Shown here piece by piece: positions 1 through 5,630 of a stretch of DNA of 6,425 bases (the first letter of the stretch is position 1; each line of letters starts with the position of its first letter). The notes under the pieces are model-generated. The model did no database searches. It was not told where the DNA came from and worked only from the letters and a program-made list of their open reading frames with translations. Both the position numbers and the translations under genes were made by a program. The stretch is from Dehalococcoidia bacterium. Lineage in GTDB: Bacteria; Chloroflexota; Dehalococcoidia; GIF9; UBA5629. The stretch is from the NCBI GenBank assembly GCA_014384515.1, contig JACNFS010000033.1, forward strand, positions 1-6,425. The letters run 5' to 3'.

Positions 1-1
1 G

Positions 2-211
2 GAGCAACGCATTAAAGCAGCCTGGGAGATGGCACACCGGATTGATGACATATTGTCCAGAGGTAACCATCACGAGGTAGCCCACTTGAAAGCACAGGTG
101 GACGAGATAAACATGTTTCCGGTGGCCGAGAAGATCCAGTTAGAGGTACCTCTCCCATTCATCAAGCTGAGACCGCTGCGAGCCCTCTGGTCATTAATAA
201 CAGGGCGGTAA
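2..211 (+). CDS. Unrecognised protein, C-terminal fragment (5' end outside window)
   Basis: The frame is open from the left edge of the window and ends at TAA 209-211, giving about 69 visible residues. The first ATG (29) has no Shine-Dalgarno in front of it, so I treat this as the tail of a longer gene rather than a complete small one. The visible part is charged and predicted helical (ending ..VDEINMFPVAEKIQ), with no signal peptide, membrane segment or metal-binding motif. The last 23 codons (140-208) are the repeat described below, ending in a basic amphipathic tail PFIKLRPLRALWSLITGR. A near-identical tail with its own stop is found at 2924-2986, which supports real coding use of this frame. 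I do not recognise the family. It could also be a chance frame closed by an inserted repeat. Confidence 0.45.
   Translation, partial: EQRIKAAWEMAHRIDDILSRGNHHEVAHLKAQVDEINMFPVAEKIQLEVPLPFIKLRPLRALWSLITGR
140..211 (+). repeat. Dispersed repeat copy 1 (peptide-tail repeat)
   Basis: Bases 156-210 match 2931-2985 at 50 of 55 positions, without gaps. Bases 141-169 match 4793-4821 at 26 of 29 positions. This copy forms the 3' end of the first reading frame, including its stop. It can fold with GCCCT (182-186) pairing to AGGGC (202-206), plus ACC (172-174) pairing to GGT (207-209) across a bulge. A 10-bp palindrome, GAGGTACCTC, lies at 143-152. Similarity to copy 2 fades right after the stop codon. 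The element type is unknown. Confidence 0.85.
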
Positions 212-465
212 ACGGAAGCGTCACGAAATAGCGAGATGTTACTCTAGTATCTAGCCAACGCCACCCGTTTCTCCAACGCTGTAACCACGTTCCGCGCCGC
301 CATCGGTTGACCGGCAGGTCATGCCTCACGCCACCGTCACCCAGGCTCACCACACCTGGCCCCCAGCTTGCCATGAGTACCGTGTGCTTTTGGCTGCTCA
401 GGAAATCCACTAGGACTCCAATGACTTATTCCAGTTCCTCCTTGTGCCTGCAGTACTACGCGAGC
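212..465. other. Gap between convergent genes, no gene seen
   Basis: This region lies between the end of the first frame (plus strand) and the rpoD stop (minus strand). Two small hairpins are visible: TGACC/GGTCA with loop GGCA at 308-321, and CCAGG/CCTGG with a 9-base loop at 341-359. Neither is followed by a T tract on either strand, so I do not call an intrinsic terminator. The open frames here lack a Shine-Dalgarno at usable spacing and resemble nothing I know. Confidence 0.6.
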
Positions 466-2106
466 TTACTCCAGGTAGTCTTTGAGTTTTCGGCTCCGGC
501 TGGGATGGCGCAGCTTGCGCAATGCCTTGGCTTCAATCTGGCGGATCCGCTCTCGAGTTCGGTCAAACTCTTTGCCTACTTCCTCCAAGCTTCGGGCTCG
601 CCCGTCCTCCAGGCCGAATCTAAGCTGTATAACCCTTCTTTCTCTGTCGGTAAGCTCAGAAAGTATCTTGTTTAGTTGCAGCTTGAGCAATTCTCGCGAG
701 GCAGCATCGGCTGGCGCCAGCGCAGCTCGATCTTCAATAAAGTCACCGAGGTGGCTGTCTTCCTCTTCACCAATAGGCATCTCCAGGGATATCGGTATTT
801 GAGACAGCTTCATGATTTCCCTTACTTTGTCTGAGGAGATTTCCATGCCCTCACCGATTTCCTCGCAGGTCGGTTCGCGTCCAAGCTCTTGACCTAGACG
901 ACGAGTGGTTTTGAATAGCCTATTGATGATTTCCACCATGTGTACTGGGATGCGAATGGTGCGGGACTGGTCAGCTAGCGAGCGGGTAACAGCCTGCCTG
1001 ATCCACCATGTGGCGTAAGTGCTGAACTTGTAACCTCTCCTGTATTCGAATTTCTCCACAGCGCGGACCAGGCCGATATTCCCCTCCTGAATCAGGTCAA
1101 GCATGGGCATTCCGTGGCCGATGTATTTCTTGGCGATGCTAACCACTAAGCGCAGGTTTGCTTCCGTAAGGTGCTTCTTGGACTTCCCAGCGGTCCTTTT
1201 CACCTTGCTGAAATGGGCCTTTAACTGCTGGGCAACAGAATGAAGCTTGGAGAAGAATTCGGGATCAACGGGCTCCGCCACCAGAGATTCCAGCTGACTC
1301 CAGGAGGTTTCATCCCCTATGATCGCCACTGCCTCAGGGGGCAAAAGCCGAGTGTCTATTGAGAGGTCTATCAAGGCTTGCTCAGCTTTCAAAGTCCTTC
1401 TGTCACGAGGGTCGGTTGCATTGTGAATGCCCTGTGGGGGTTCAACTTGAGCATCGCTGTCGCCAGTGGCGACAGCGATAGCCTGCACTGTTTCTGGGTC
1501 GAGCACTCCATCGATAGCCGCCCGCAGTTTGGGGTTGCCGATGGTCTCAGTGATGCTATCCGTGGGAGGAAGCCGAAGTCGCTCGATGAGAGTGTCAACT
1601 ATGGGCCGGGCTGCGAGTAGGTGACGAATCAGGTAGATGGCTATGTGAACCGCTGAAGGGTATTCACCATAGCGCTGAAGGTAAAGCTCTTCAATCTCTT
1701 CGAGATACTTGGCCTGTTCTATCTTGCCAGCTAATGCCTTCTCATCGTTTGCGGTCAGGAGTGGAACTTTCCCAATCTCGTGGAGGTACATAAGGACCGG
1801 GCTGTCAACTAAGTCCTCCCCACTGACCTCGACTATGGCCGGGGGTGGAGCGGAGCTGGCTTGTGTCCGTCGCTTACCGGCGCGCTCGTCTGCAAGCCGG
1901 GCAGGTTGTTTGCCTTGCCAAGAGGAGGGGATCCCGGTGTCATGTTCTTGTGACTGGTCTTGGTCAGAGGTACCTGAACGGGTGCCGCCGAGCCGAGGTA
2001 AGACAGCCTCGGACTCGATGCCGAGGATGTCATCGGATTCTAACTCGCCGTTGCCTTTGATGTGAGGGAAATACGATAGAAGGTCCTCATCTCGAACTGG
2101 ACTCAC
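466..2106 (-). CDS. rpoD: Primary RNA polymerase sigma factor (sigma-70, RpoD/SigA)
   Basis: This is the housekeeping sigma factor, which directs core RNA polymerase to -35/-10 promoters; 546 aa. Region 1.2 is at about 101-131 ([19 protein letters not shown]). Region 2 is at about 310-390, with the core-binding [17 protein letters not shown] and the -10 recognition and melting helix [17 protein letters not shown]. Region 3 is at about 391-465. Region 4 is at about 484-546, with the -35-binding helix-turn-helix near 506-535 and the family ending [17 protein letters not shown]. Classical region 1.1 is not recognisable; residues 1-100 are acidic then low-complexity. Residues about 132-309 form a long insert between regions 1.2 and 2. 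The start is GTG 2106-2104, preceded by AAGGAGGAG (2121-2113) at ideal spacing. In the recognition helix, Asp515-Arg516 stand where Gly/Asn-Val is common. Primary rather than alternative sigma is inferred from the near-consensus regions 2 and 4. Confidence 0.97.
   Translation of the reverse strand: MSPVRDEDLLSYFPHIKGNGELESDDILGIESEAVLPRLGGTRSGTSDQDQSQEHDTGIPSSWQGKQPARLADERAGKRRTQASSAPPPAIVEVSGEDLVDSPVLMYLHEIGKVPLLTANDEKALAGKIEQAKYLEEIEELYLQRYGEYPSAVHIAIYLIRHLLAARPIVDTLIERLRLPPTDSITETIGNPKLRAAIDGVLDPETVQAIAVATGDSDAQVEPPQGIHNATDPRDRRTLKAEQALIDLSIDTRLLPPEAVAIIGDETSWSQLESLVAEPVDPEFFSKLHSVAQQLKAHFSKVKRTAGKSKKHLTEANLRLVVSIAKKYIGHGMPMLDLIQEGNIGLVRAVEKFEYRRGYKFSTYATWWIRQAVTRSLADQSRTIRIPVHMVEIINRLFKTTRRLGQELGREPTCEEIGEGMEISSDKVREIMKLSQIPISLEMPIGEEEDSHLGDFIEDRAALAPADAASRELLKLQLNKILSELTDRERRVIQLRFGLEDGRARSLEEVGKEFDRTRERIRQIEAKALRKLRHPSRSRKLKDYLE
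1453..1479 (-). repeat. Perfect 12-bp inverted repeat inside rpoD
   Basis: The arms ATCGCTGTCGCC (1453-1464) and GGCGACAGCGAT (1468-1477 and on to 1479) are exact reverse complements around a 3-base centre. It lies in frame within rpoD and encodes Ile210 to Asp218 of the variable insert. The rpoD transcript would form a strong hairpin here. No T tract follows, so it is not a normal terminator. Confidence 0.85.
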
Positions 2107-2226
2107 TGGTCACTCCTCCTTGCCATCGGTTGCCGGCGTTGGTGCTCTTGTGCTTGCCACACTGCTTGGTGCACTCCTTGCAGCCGTTAGGAGCAGTCGT
2201 CGGGCGGGGTGGGATTGGGGTTCCAG

Positions 2227-2257
2227 CCTCGGGGGATTCGAGGGCCCCGACCCCGAG
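2227..2257 (-). promoter_or_regulatory. Mutually exclusive hairpins in the rpoD leader
   Basis: CCTCG (2227-2231) can pair with CGAGG (2239-2243). The overlapping CTCGGGG (2228-2234) can instead pair with CCCCGAG (2251-2257). Both use the same left arm, so only one can form at a time. The site lies about 120-150 bases upstream of the rpoD start codon. A regulatory role is inferred from shape only; GC-rich sequence makes such pairings common. Confidence 0.25.
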
Positions 2258-2512
2258 CAACGGTCCACAATGTATGATAGGGAACAAAAGAATGCCTCTA
2301 GCTTAAGCGAGGCGAAGGCCTGCGAGGGTGGGTTAGGTGGCCAATGTCCCACTCAGGGTGGAGGAATACTCCTGACGACGCAGATTACAGTGATTACTAG
2401 GGTACCGTGCCCCATGGGGGAGCTTACCTGTAGGCGGGCCAGGTGTTGTGGGGAGGAGACCGGGGCGGCGGTTGTAGAAATCAACTCTAACTGTGAAGTC
2501 ATTGTCACTTAT

Positions 2513-2521
2513 AGTATAGCA
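2513..2521 (-). promoter_or_regulatory. Candidate extended -10 promoter for rpoD
   Basis: The minus strand reads TGCTATACT: a TG extension, one base, then TATACT (5 of 6 to TATAAT). The hexamer 17 bases upstream does not resemble TTGACA, which is tolerable for an extended -10 promoter. It would give an untranslated leader of about 400 bases. It is the best -10-like site I found upstream of rpoD, but a closer promoter could have been missed. Confidence 0.35.
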
Positions 2522-2923
2522 CAAGACGCAGGTTGGTGCACGGGAGGGATGTGTTGAGCAAGGGCAAACAAGGTGGTTCGCAATGAGCTAGAGAGGTGCT
2601 CGTGTGCGTGTCTGTCAGGCACTCTCGAGGGTGTTGCCATGGTTTGTTGGCGGTTGTGGCGCAAAGTGGGGGTCGGGGCTGATGCGGGGGCAGTGGAAGC
2701 AGAAGGTGCCGACACAGCGTCAGCATTATCCCTCATGGTAGTAGATCGTCTGGGCAAGGAACCCTAACGGCTCAGATTGCTGCTAGACCAAGGCCTGGCA
2801 CCCTCGTACCAAAGTTTTGATTTTGAAGAAGAGAAAAAAGCGTCGAAGCTTCAGAATCCTTTGAAAAGCGACTTAGCAGCCACCCCAATTTGGAGCTTGG
2901 TTCTTGACGCTCAAGGCTGAGAT

Positions 2924-2986
2924 ATGCCTCCATTCATCAAGCTGAGACCGCTACGAGCCCTGTGGTCCCTAATGACAGGGCGGTAG
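2924..2986 (+). pseudogene. Remnant 3' end of a paralogous gene, or a 20-aa small ORF
   Basis: ATG 2924 to TAG 2984-2986 encodes MPPFIKLRPLRALWSLMTGR, matching the C-terminus of the first frame in the window except for Met in place of Ile, after a shorter lead-in (PPF against PLPF). An in-frame TGA lies at 2918-2920. AAGG at 2913-2916 sits seven bases before the ATG, so translation as a micro-protein is possible. The simpler reading is the surviving tail of a duplicated and deleted gene. GGCTGAGA just upstream weakly resembles GGCCGAGA at 124-131 in copy 1, which would fit an internal deletion. Confidence 0.4.
2927..2986 (+). repeat. Dispersed repeat copy 2
   Basis: Bases 2931-2985 match 156-210 at 50 of 55 positions. 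All five differences fall outside the paired arms of the shared fold (GCCCT 2957-2961 with AGGGC 2977-2981). Read in the frame of copy 1, all but one of the changes are silent, and the stop changes from TAA to TAG. The copy stands alone in the gap, about 200 bases before the thiolase-fold gene. Confidence 0.85.
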
Positions 2987-3073
2987 GTGGCGAAACAAGT
3001 TCCTCTCAGCCAAGACGAAGACGACTTTACCCCTATCATACTGTTCAGTCAACTGGCCTCTCTGTCTTCCCGC

Positions 3074-3102
3074 TTGCCCGCAAAGAATTGCAAGCGTAAA
3101 AT
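3074..3102 (+). promoter_or_regulatory. Candidate sigma-70 promoter of the thiolase-fold/DUF35 operon
   Basis: TTGCCC (3074-3079, 4 of 6 to TTGACA) and TAAAAT (3097-3102, 5 of 6 to TATAAT) are separated by exactly 17 bases. The start codon lies about 80 bases further downstream. It is the best-spaced pair I found in the upstream 300 bases. Confidence 0.45.
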
Positions 3103-3191
3103 GATAACTGCGTTGAGGCCGAAGGCAGCTTGAGATTCTTTTGGGATCAGCCCACTGCGCAAAGAGCCAAGGCACGAGGTAGGTTGTACTG

Positions 3192-4346
3192 ATGAGTTTG
3201 AAAGATAAGTATGCTATCGTAGGCATAGGTTATACACATCAGGGTCGAGTTCCGGCAAGGACAGCCCTCAGCTTTTATGTTGAGGCCTGTGCCAACGCTA
3301 TCAAAGACGCTGGCCTGGGAAGAGAAGACATCGACGGGCTAATCTGCTATCGCCACTTTCAGCCGGCGCCAGGTGAAAGGGAAGTGACACCCTATATTAC
3401 AGCTCAGCGTCTTGGTTTGGCTCCGAAATACCTGAGCCAGGAGGCTAACTGCGCTCGATCCCATCTTCACCATGCGCTTGGAGTTCTCGAAGCTGGGCTT
3501 TGCAACTATGTCGTCATCGCCTATGCAGACAATGCCCTTTCAAGTCAGCGCATGTTCGATGAGATAGACCCAAACAAAGCTGTATTTGGGCAATTCGGAT
3601 ATCCTGCTGAATATGCGATGGCTGCACAGCGGGCTATGCATACCTTCCGTACCGGGCCTGAAACCTGGAAGGAAATAGCAGTGGGACAGCGTAAGTGGGC
3701 CAACCTCAACCCAAGCGCCTATTTCTGTGACCGTCCACTAACTTATGAGGACTATTACCGCTCCAGATGGGTGGTGGAACCATTCAGGACTGTCGACGTT
3801 TGTCTAATCAATGATGGTGGGCGAGCCTATGTCGTGACTTCTGTCGAGCGAGCCCGGGATCTGAGACACCGACCTGTGGTCATCATGGGAATCGGCCAGC
3901 ACAACCCGTCATCTTATATCGACCAATCGACCTGCATGGCTGGACCCAGTGGTGCCAAGGTAGCCGGTGAAACAGCCTTCAGTATGGCAGAAATCACCCT
4001 CGGTGATATCGATGCCTGTGAGATTTATGATTGCTTCACCTACACAGTAGAGATTACCTTGCAGGACTATGGTTTCTTTGAACCTGGCGAGGGCCAAGAC
4101 TGGTTCAAGGATGGCGCAATCGGACCTGGAGGAAGTTTGCCTGTCAATACCTCAGGAGGACAGCTTTCTGAAGCCTATTTTATGGGCCTTACGCCGCTAA
4201 CTGAAGCGGCTATGCAGCTAATGGGCCGCTGTGGAGATAGACAGCTGGGGCCCAAGACCAATACAAAGGAGCCTGAGATAGTCCTATGCAGCGACAATGG
4301 CGCCACACTCCAGACCCATTGTTGCACCATTTTGAGGAGGTTCTAG
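3192..4346 (+). CDS. Thiolase-fold acyl-CoA enzyme (SCP-x / Ltp2-like thiolase or aldolase)
   Basis: This cytosolic thiolase-superfamily protein has 384 aa, full length for the SCP-x/lipid-transfer branch. The N-terminal half opens with AIVGIGYTHQGR and the AIKDAGLGREDIDGL helix-loop typical of that branch. Cys87 (EANCARS) lies where the thiolase nucleophile is expected, but the usual CASG context is altered. The C-terminal half has EIYDCFTYTVEITL (Tyr279) where SCP-x thiolases often read HDCF, and NTSGGQLSEAYFMG (Tyr329) where the catalytic GHP histidine would be. The end reads LCSDNGATLQTH. From memory, the steroid side-chain aldolase Ltp2 was proposed to use Tyr294 and Tyr344; the 50-residue spacing is the same here. 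Cleavage of an acyl-CoA by retro-aldol or thiolysis is the likely role; the substrate is unknown. The start is ATG 3192 with GAGGT 11 bases upstream. The DUF35 partner follows six bases after the stop. Confidence 0.93.
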   Translation: MSLKDKYAIVGIGYTHQGRVPARTALSFYVEACANAIKDAGLGREDIDGLICYRHFQPAPGEREVTPYITAQRLGLAPKYLSQEANCARSHLHHALGVLEAGLCNYVVIAYADNALSSQRMFDEIDPNKAVFGQFGYPAEYAMAAQRAMHTFRTGPETWKEIAVGQRKWANLNPSAYFCDRPLTYEDYYRSRWVVEPFRTVDVCLINDGGRAYVVTSVERARDLRHRPVVIMGIGQHNPSSYIDQSTCMAGPSGAKVAGETAFSMAEITLGDIDACEIYDCFTYTVEITLQDYGFFEPGEGQDWFKDGAIGPGGSLPVNTSGGQLSEAYFMGLTPLTEAAMQLMGRCGDRQLGPKTNTKEPEIVLCSDNGATLQTHCCTILRRF

Positions 4347-4352
4347 CTACAA

Positions 4353-4778
4353 ATGGCTTACAAGAAGCCCCTACCACAGCCAAACGCAGATACTAGGCCA
4401 TTCTGGGATGGCTGTAAGCAGCACCAGTTGCGATTCCAGAAGTGCCGGGATTGTCAGTACATCCGCTGGCCGCCGTCTATCATCTGCCCGTTGTGCTACT
4501 CGCAGGATACGGAGTGGATAGTGGCCAGTGGCAAAGGAAAGATTTACACTTTCACTGTCTATCACCAGGCCTTTCACAAGTCTTTTGAGAATGACCTCCC
4601 ATATGTAACTGCCATAGTAGAACTCGAGGAAGGGCCACGCCTGCTGAGTAACATAGTCGGCTGTAGCCCTGAAGAGGTAAGATGCGATATGCCAGTAGAG
4701 GTGATATGGGAGGATATCAACGAAGAGTTTACTCTGCCCAAGTTCAAGGTTATCACCAAACCAAATGGGGACTCTTGA
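4353..4778 (+). CDS. Zinc-ribbon / OB-fold DUF35 protein, partner of the thiolase-fold enzyme
   Basis: This 141-aa protein is the usual length for a stand-alone DUF35 protein. The N-terminal helix (PFWDGCKQHQLRFQKC) leads into a rubredoxin-like zinc ribbon with Cys31, Cys34, Cys45 and Cys48 (CRDC and CPLC). An OB-fold follows at about 55-130, including GKIYTFTVYHQAF and DLPYVTAIVELEEGPRLLSNI. In known systems DUF35 proteins bind thiolase-fold enzymes and are needed for their activity or acyl-CoA handling (for example ChsH2 with Ltp2, and archaeal HMG-CoA synthase with acetoacetyl-CoA thiolase). The gene starts six bases after the thiolase-fold stop, and its Shine-Dalgarno GAGGAGG (4334-4340) lies inside the end of that gene. 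Co-transcription and complex formation are therefore likely. Here the domain is not fused to a MaoC hydratase, unlike actinobacterial ChsH2. Confidence 0.94.
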   Translation: MAYKKPLPQPNADTRPFWDGCKQHQLRFQKCRDCQYIRWPPSIICPLCYSQDTEWIVASGKGKIYTFTVYHQAFHKSFENDLPYVTAIVELEEGPRLLSNIVGCSPEEVRCDMPVEVIWEDINEEFTLPKFKVITKPNGDS

Positions 4779-4791
4779 CAGGACTAATCCG

Positions 4792-4821
4792 CTAGAGGCA
4801 CCTCCCCCATTCATCAAGTTG
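4792..4821 (+). repeat. Dispersed repeat copy 3 (partial)
   Basis: Bases 4793-4821 match 141-169 at 26 of 29 positions, with three transitions, then similarity stops before the hairpin part. It starts 14 bases after the DUF35 stop. In the frame of copy 1 it reads LEAPPPFIKL against LEVPLPFIKL. The frame then runs on with a different basic tail to TAG 4873-4875. An ATG at 4765 opens this frame inside the end of the DUF35 gene but has no Shine-Dalgarno. A short CGGAAGCG match further on (4827-4834 and 213-220) hints at an internal deletion. Confidence 0.7.
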
Positions 4822-4836
4822 TGTGAGCGGAAGCGG

Positions 4837-4848
4837 CGCAAAGTTGCG
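4837..4848 (+). terminator. Weak hairpin after the DUF35 gene
   Basis: CGCA (4837-4840) pairs with TGCG (4845-4848) around AAGT and is followed by GTTTGTAAT. The stem is short and the T tract is broken, so this is at best a poor intrinsic terminator. No better one was found between the two operons. Confidence 0.2.
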
Positions 4849-4875
4849 GTTTGTAATAGTAAGCCAGCCCCATAG

Positions 4876-4904
4876 TTGATTGACCATGCGACTGGCTTTA
4901 TACT
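4876..4904 (+). promoter_or_regulatory. Sigma-70 promoter of the two-component operon
   Basis: TTGATT (4876-4881) and TATACT (4899-4904) are separated by exactly 17 bases. Initiation would fall near 4909-4911, leaving only about 10 untranslated bases, so the transcript would begin at or just before the AGGAG site. The inverted repeat AAGCCAG (4861-4867) / CTGGCTT (4892-4898) brackets the -35 box and touches the -10 box, which would suit an operator. Confidence 0.55.
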
Positions 4905-4920
4905 GTCGGTAGGAGCAAAA

Positions 4921-5628
4921 ATGACTGGCAACAAGATTCTTGTAGTTGAGGATGACAAGACCTTACTTGACGTTCTCAAATACAACCTCATCAAGGAGCG
5001 CTATAGTGTGGTCACTGCTGTTGATGGCGTCCAAGCTCTCGAGTTCGCCCGAAGCGAGAAGCCTGACCTCATCCTCCTTGATATTATGCTCCCCAAACTT
5101 GATGGTTTTGAGGTCTGCCGTATTTTGCGCAAGGAGATGACAATGCCCATCTTGATGCTGACCGCTAAAGTGGGAGAGATCGACAAGGTGGTCGGCTTAG
5201 AGTTAGGAGCCGATGATTATCTGACCAAGCCTTTCAGCCTGAAAGAGCTGCTGGCACGTATTCGAGCCATGCTACGCCGGGTAGAAATGGTAGAGCAGGA
5301 GATGCTCTCCAGTAACGAAACAGCTCCGCCAACAATCAGAGTTGGTGATCTCGAAATCGACCTTGCCCGCTATCAGGTCTCTCGTGGTGGTTCTGCCCTT
5401 GAGTTGAGCCCCAAGGAGTTTGAACTGCTTGCCTTCCTGGCAAAGAATAAGCGGCAGGTATTCAGCCGTGACCGCCTTTTGGAGAAGGTTTGGGGCTACG
5501 ACTACGCTGGCGATACCCGAACCGTGGATGTCCACATTCGGTGGCTAAGGCAAAGGATTGAAAATGACCCGGCTCATCCCAGGCATCTGTTGACAGTGCG
5601 CGGTGTTGGCTACAAATTTGAGGCATAG
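4921..5628 (+). CDS. OmpR/PhoB-family response regulator
   Basis: This cytosolic DNA-binding regulator (235 aa) is activated by phosphorylation from its partner kinase. The receiver domain (about 4-120) has the acidic pocket Glu10-Asp11-Asp12, phospho-acceptor Asp54 (LILLDIMLP), Thr81 and Lys103 (LTKPF). A linker of about 20 residues leads to the winged-helix domain (about 138-233), with the hallmark ELSPKEFELLAFLAKN, the recognition helix in TRTVDVHIRWLRQRIE and the ending TVRGVGYKFEA. I chose ATG 4921 because AGGAG (4911-4915) sits five bases before it. An in-frame TTG at 4876 would add 15 residues but lies in the promoter -35 box. PhoB, PhoP, WalR or RegX3 type cannot be separated from sequence alone. 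The kinase gene follows after two bases. Confidence 0.97.
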   Translation: MTGNKILVVEDDKTLLDVLKYNLIKERYSVVTAVDGVQALEFARSEKPDLILLDIMLPKLDGFEVCRILRKEMTMPILMLTAKVGEIDKVVGLELGADDYLTKPFSLKELLARIRAMLRRVEMVEQEMLSSNETAPPTIRVGDLEIDLARYQVSRGGSALELSPKEFELLAFLAKNKRQVFSRDRLLEKVWGYDYAGDTRTVDVHIRWLRQRIENDPAHPRHLLTVRGVGYKFEA

Positions 5629-5630
5629 AG

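Larger units (their letters stand above)
2107..3191. other. 1.1-kb gap between divergent genes
   Basis: This gap separates rpoD (minus) from the thiolase-fold gene (plus). The rpoD-proximal part (2107-2520) is probably its transcribed leader and holds several short palindromes: CCCCATGGGG at 2410-2419, competing hairpins at 2227-2257, and a GATTAC-AGT-GATTAC direct repeat at 2383-2397. At 2591-2626 GAGAGGTGC can pair with GCACTCTC, with one bulged G. An A-rich stretch lies at 2810-2875. A small hairpin CTTGA-CGC-TCAAG (2903-2915) precedes repeat copy 2. Open frames within the gap lack Shine-Dalgarno sites and look random. No tRNA, RNase P, tmRNA or SRP RNA signature was recognised. Confidence 0.6.

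Noticed and set aside
308..359. Bidirectional terminator between the convergent genes
   Set aside because: Two small GC-rich hairpins exist, but no T tract follows on either strand.
162..410. Minus-strand frame of 82 codons downstream of rpoD
   Set aside because: The GTG start has no Shine-Dalgarno at usable spacing (a GGAGG-like site is about 26 bases away), the composition is unusual (Trp/Arg-rich), and it runs antisense through repeat copy 1.
2120..2557. Plus-strand frame of 145 codons with a hydrophobic N-terminus and several cysteines
   Set aside because: It begins with TTG on top of the rpoD Shine-Dalgarno, has no ribosome site of its own, and resembles no family. The rpoD leader runs through it on the other strand.
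2509..2767. Short frames on both strands in the gap
   Set aside because: They are low-complexity products of GC-rich sequence, without ribosome sites and with overlapping alternatives on both strands.
2733..2800. Possible tRNA or other structured RNA
   Set aside because: No T-loop GGTTCGA-type motif or cloverleaf arms could be assembled.
4876..4920. N-terminal extension of the response regulator from TTG 4876
   Set aside because: It overlaps the -35 and -10 boxes, and ATG 4921 has AGGAG at ideal spacing and matches the usual receiver-domain start.
4371..4994. Minus-strand frame of 207 codons antisense to the DUF35 gene
   Set aside because: It is the shadow of two well-supported plus-strand genes and crosses their promoter; the protein shows no family features.
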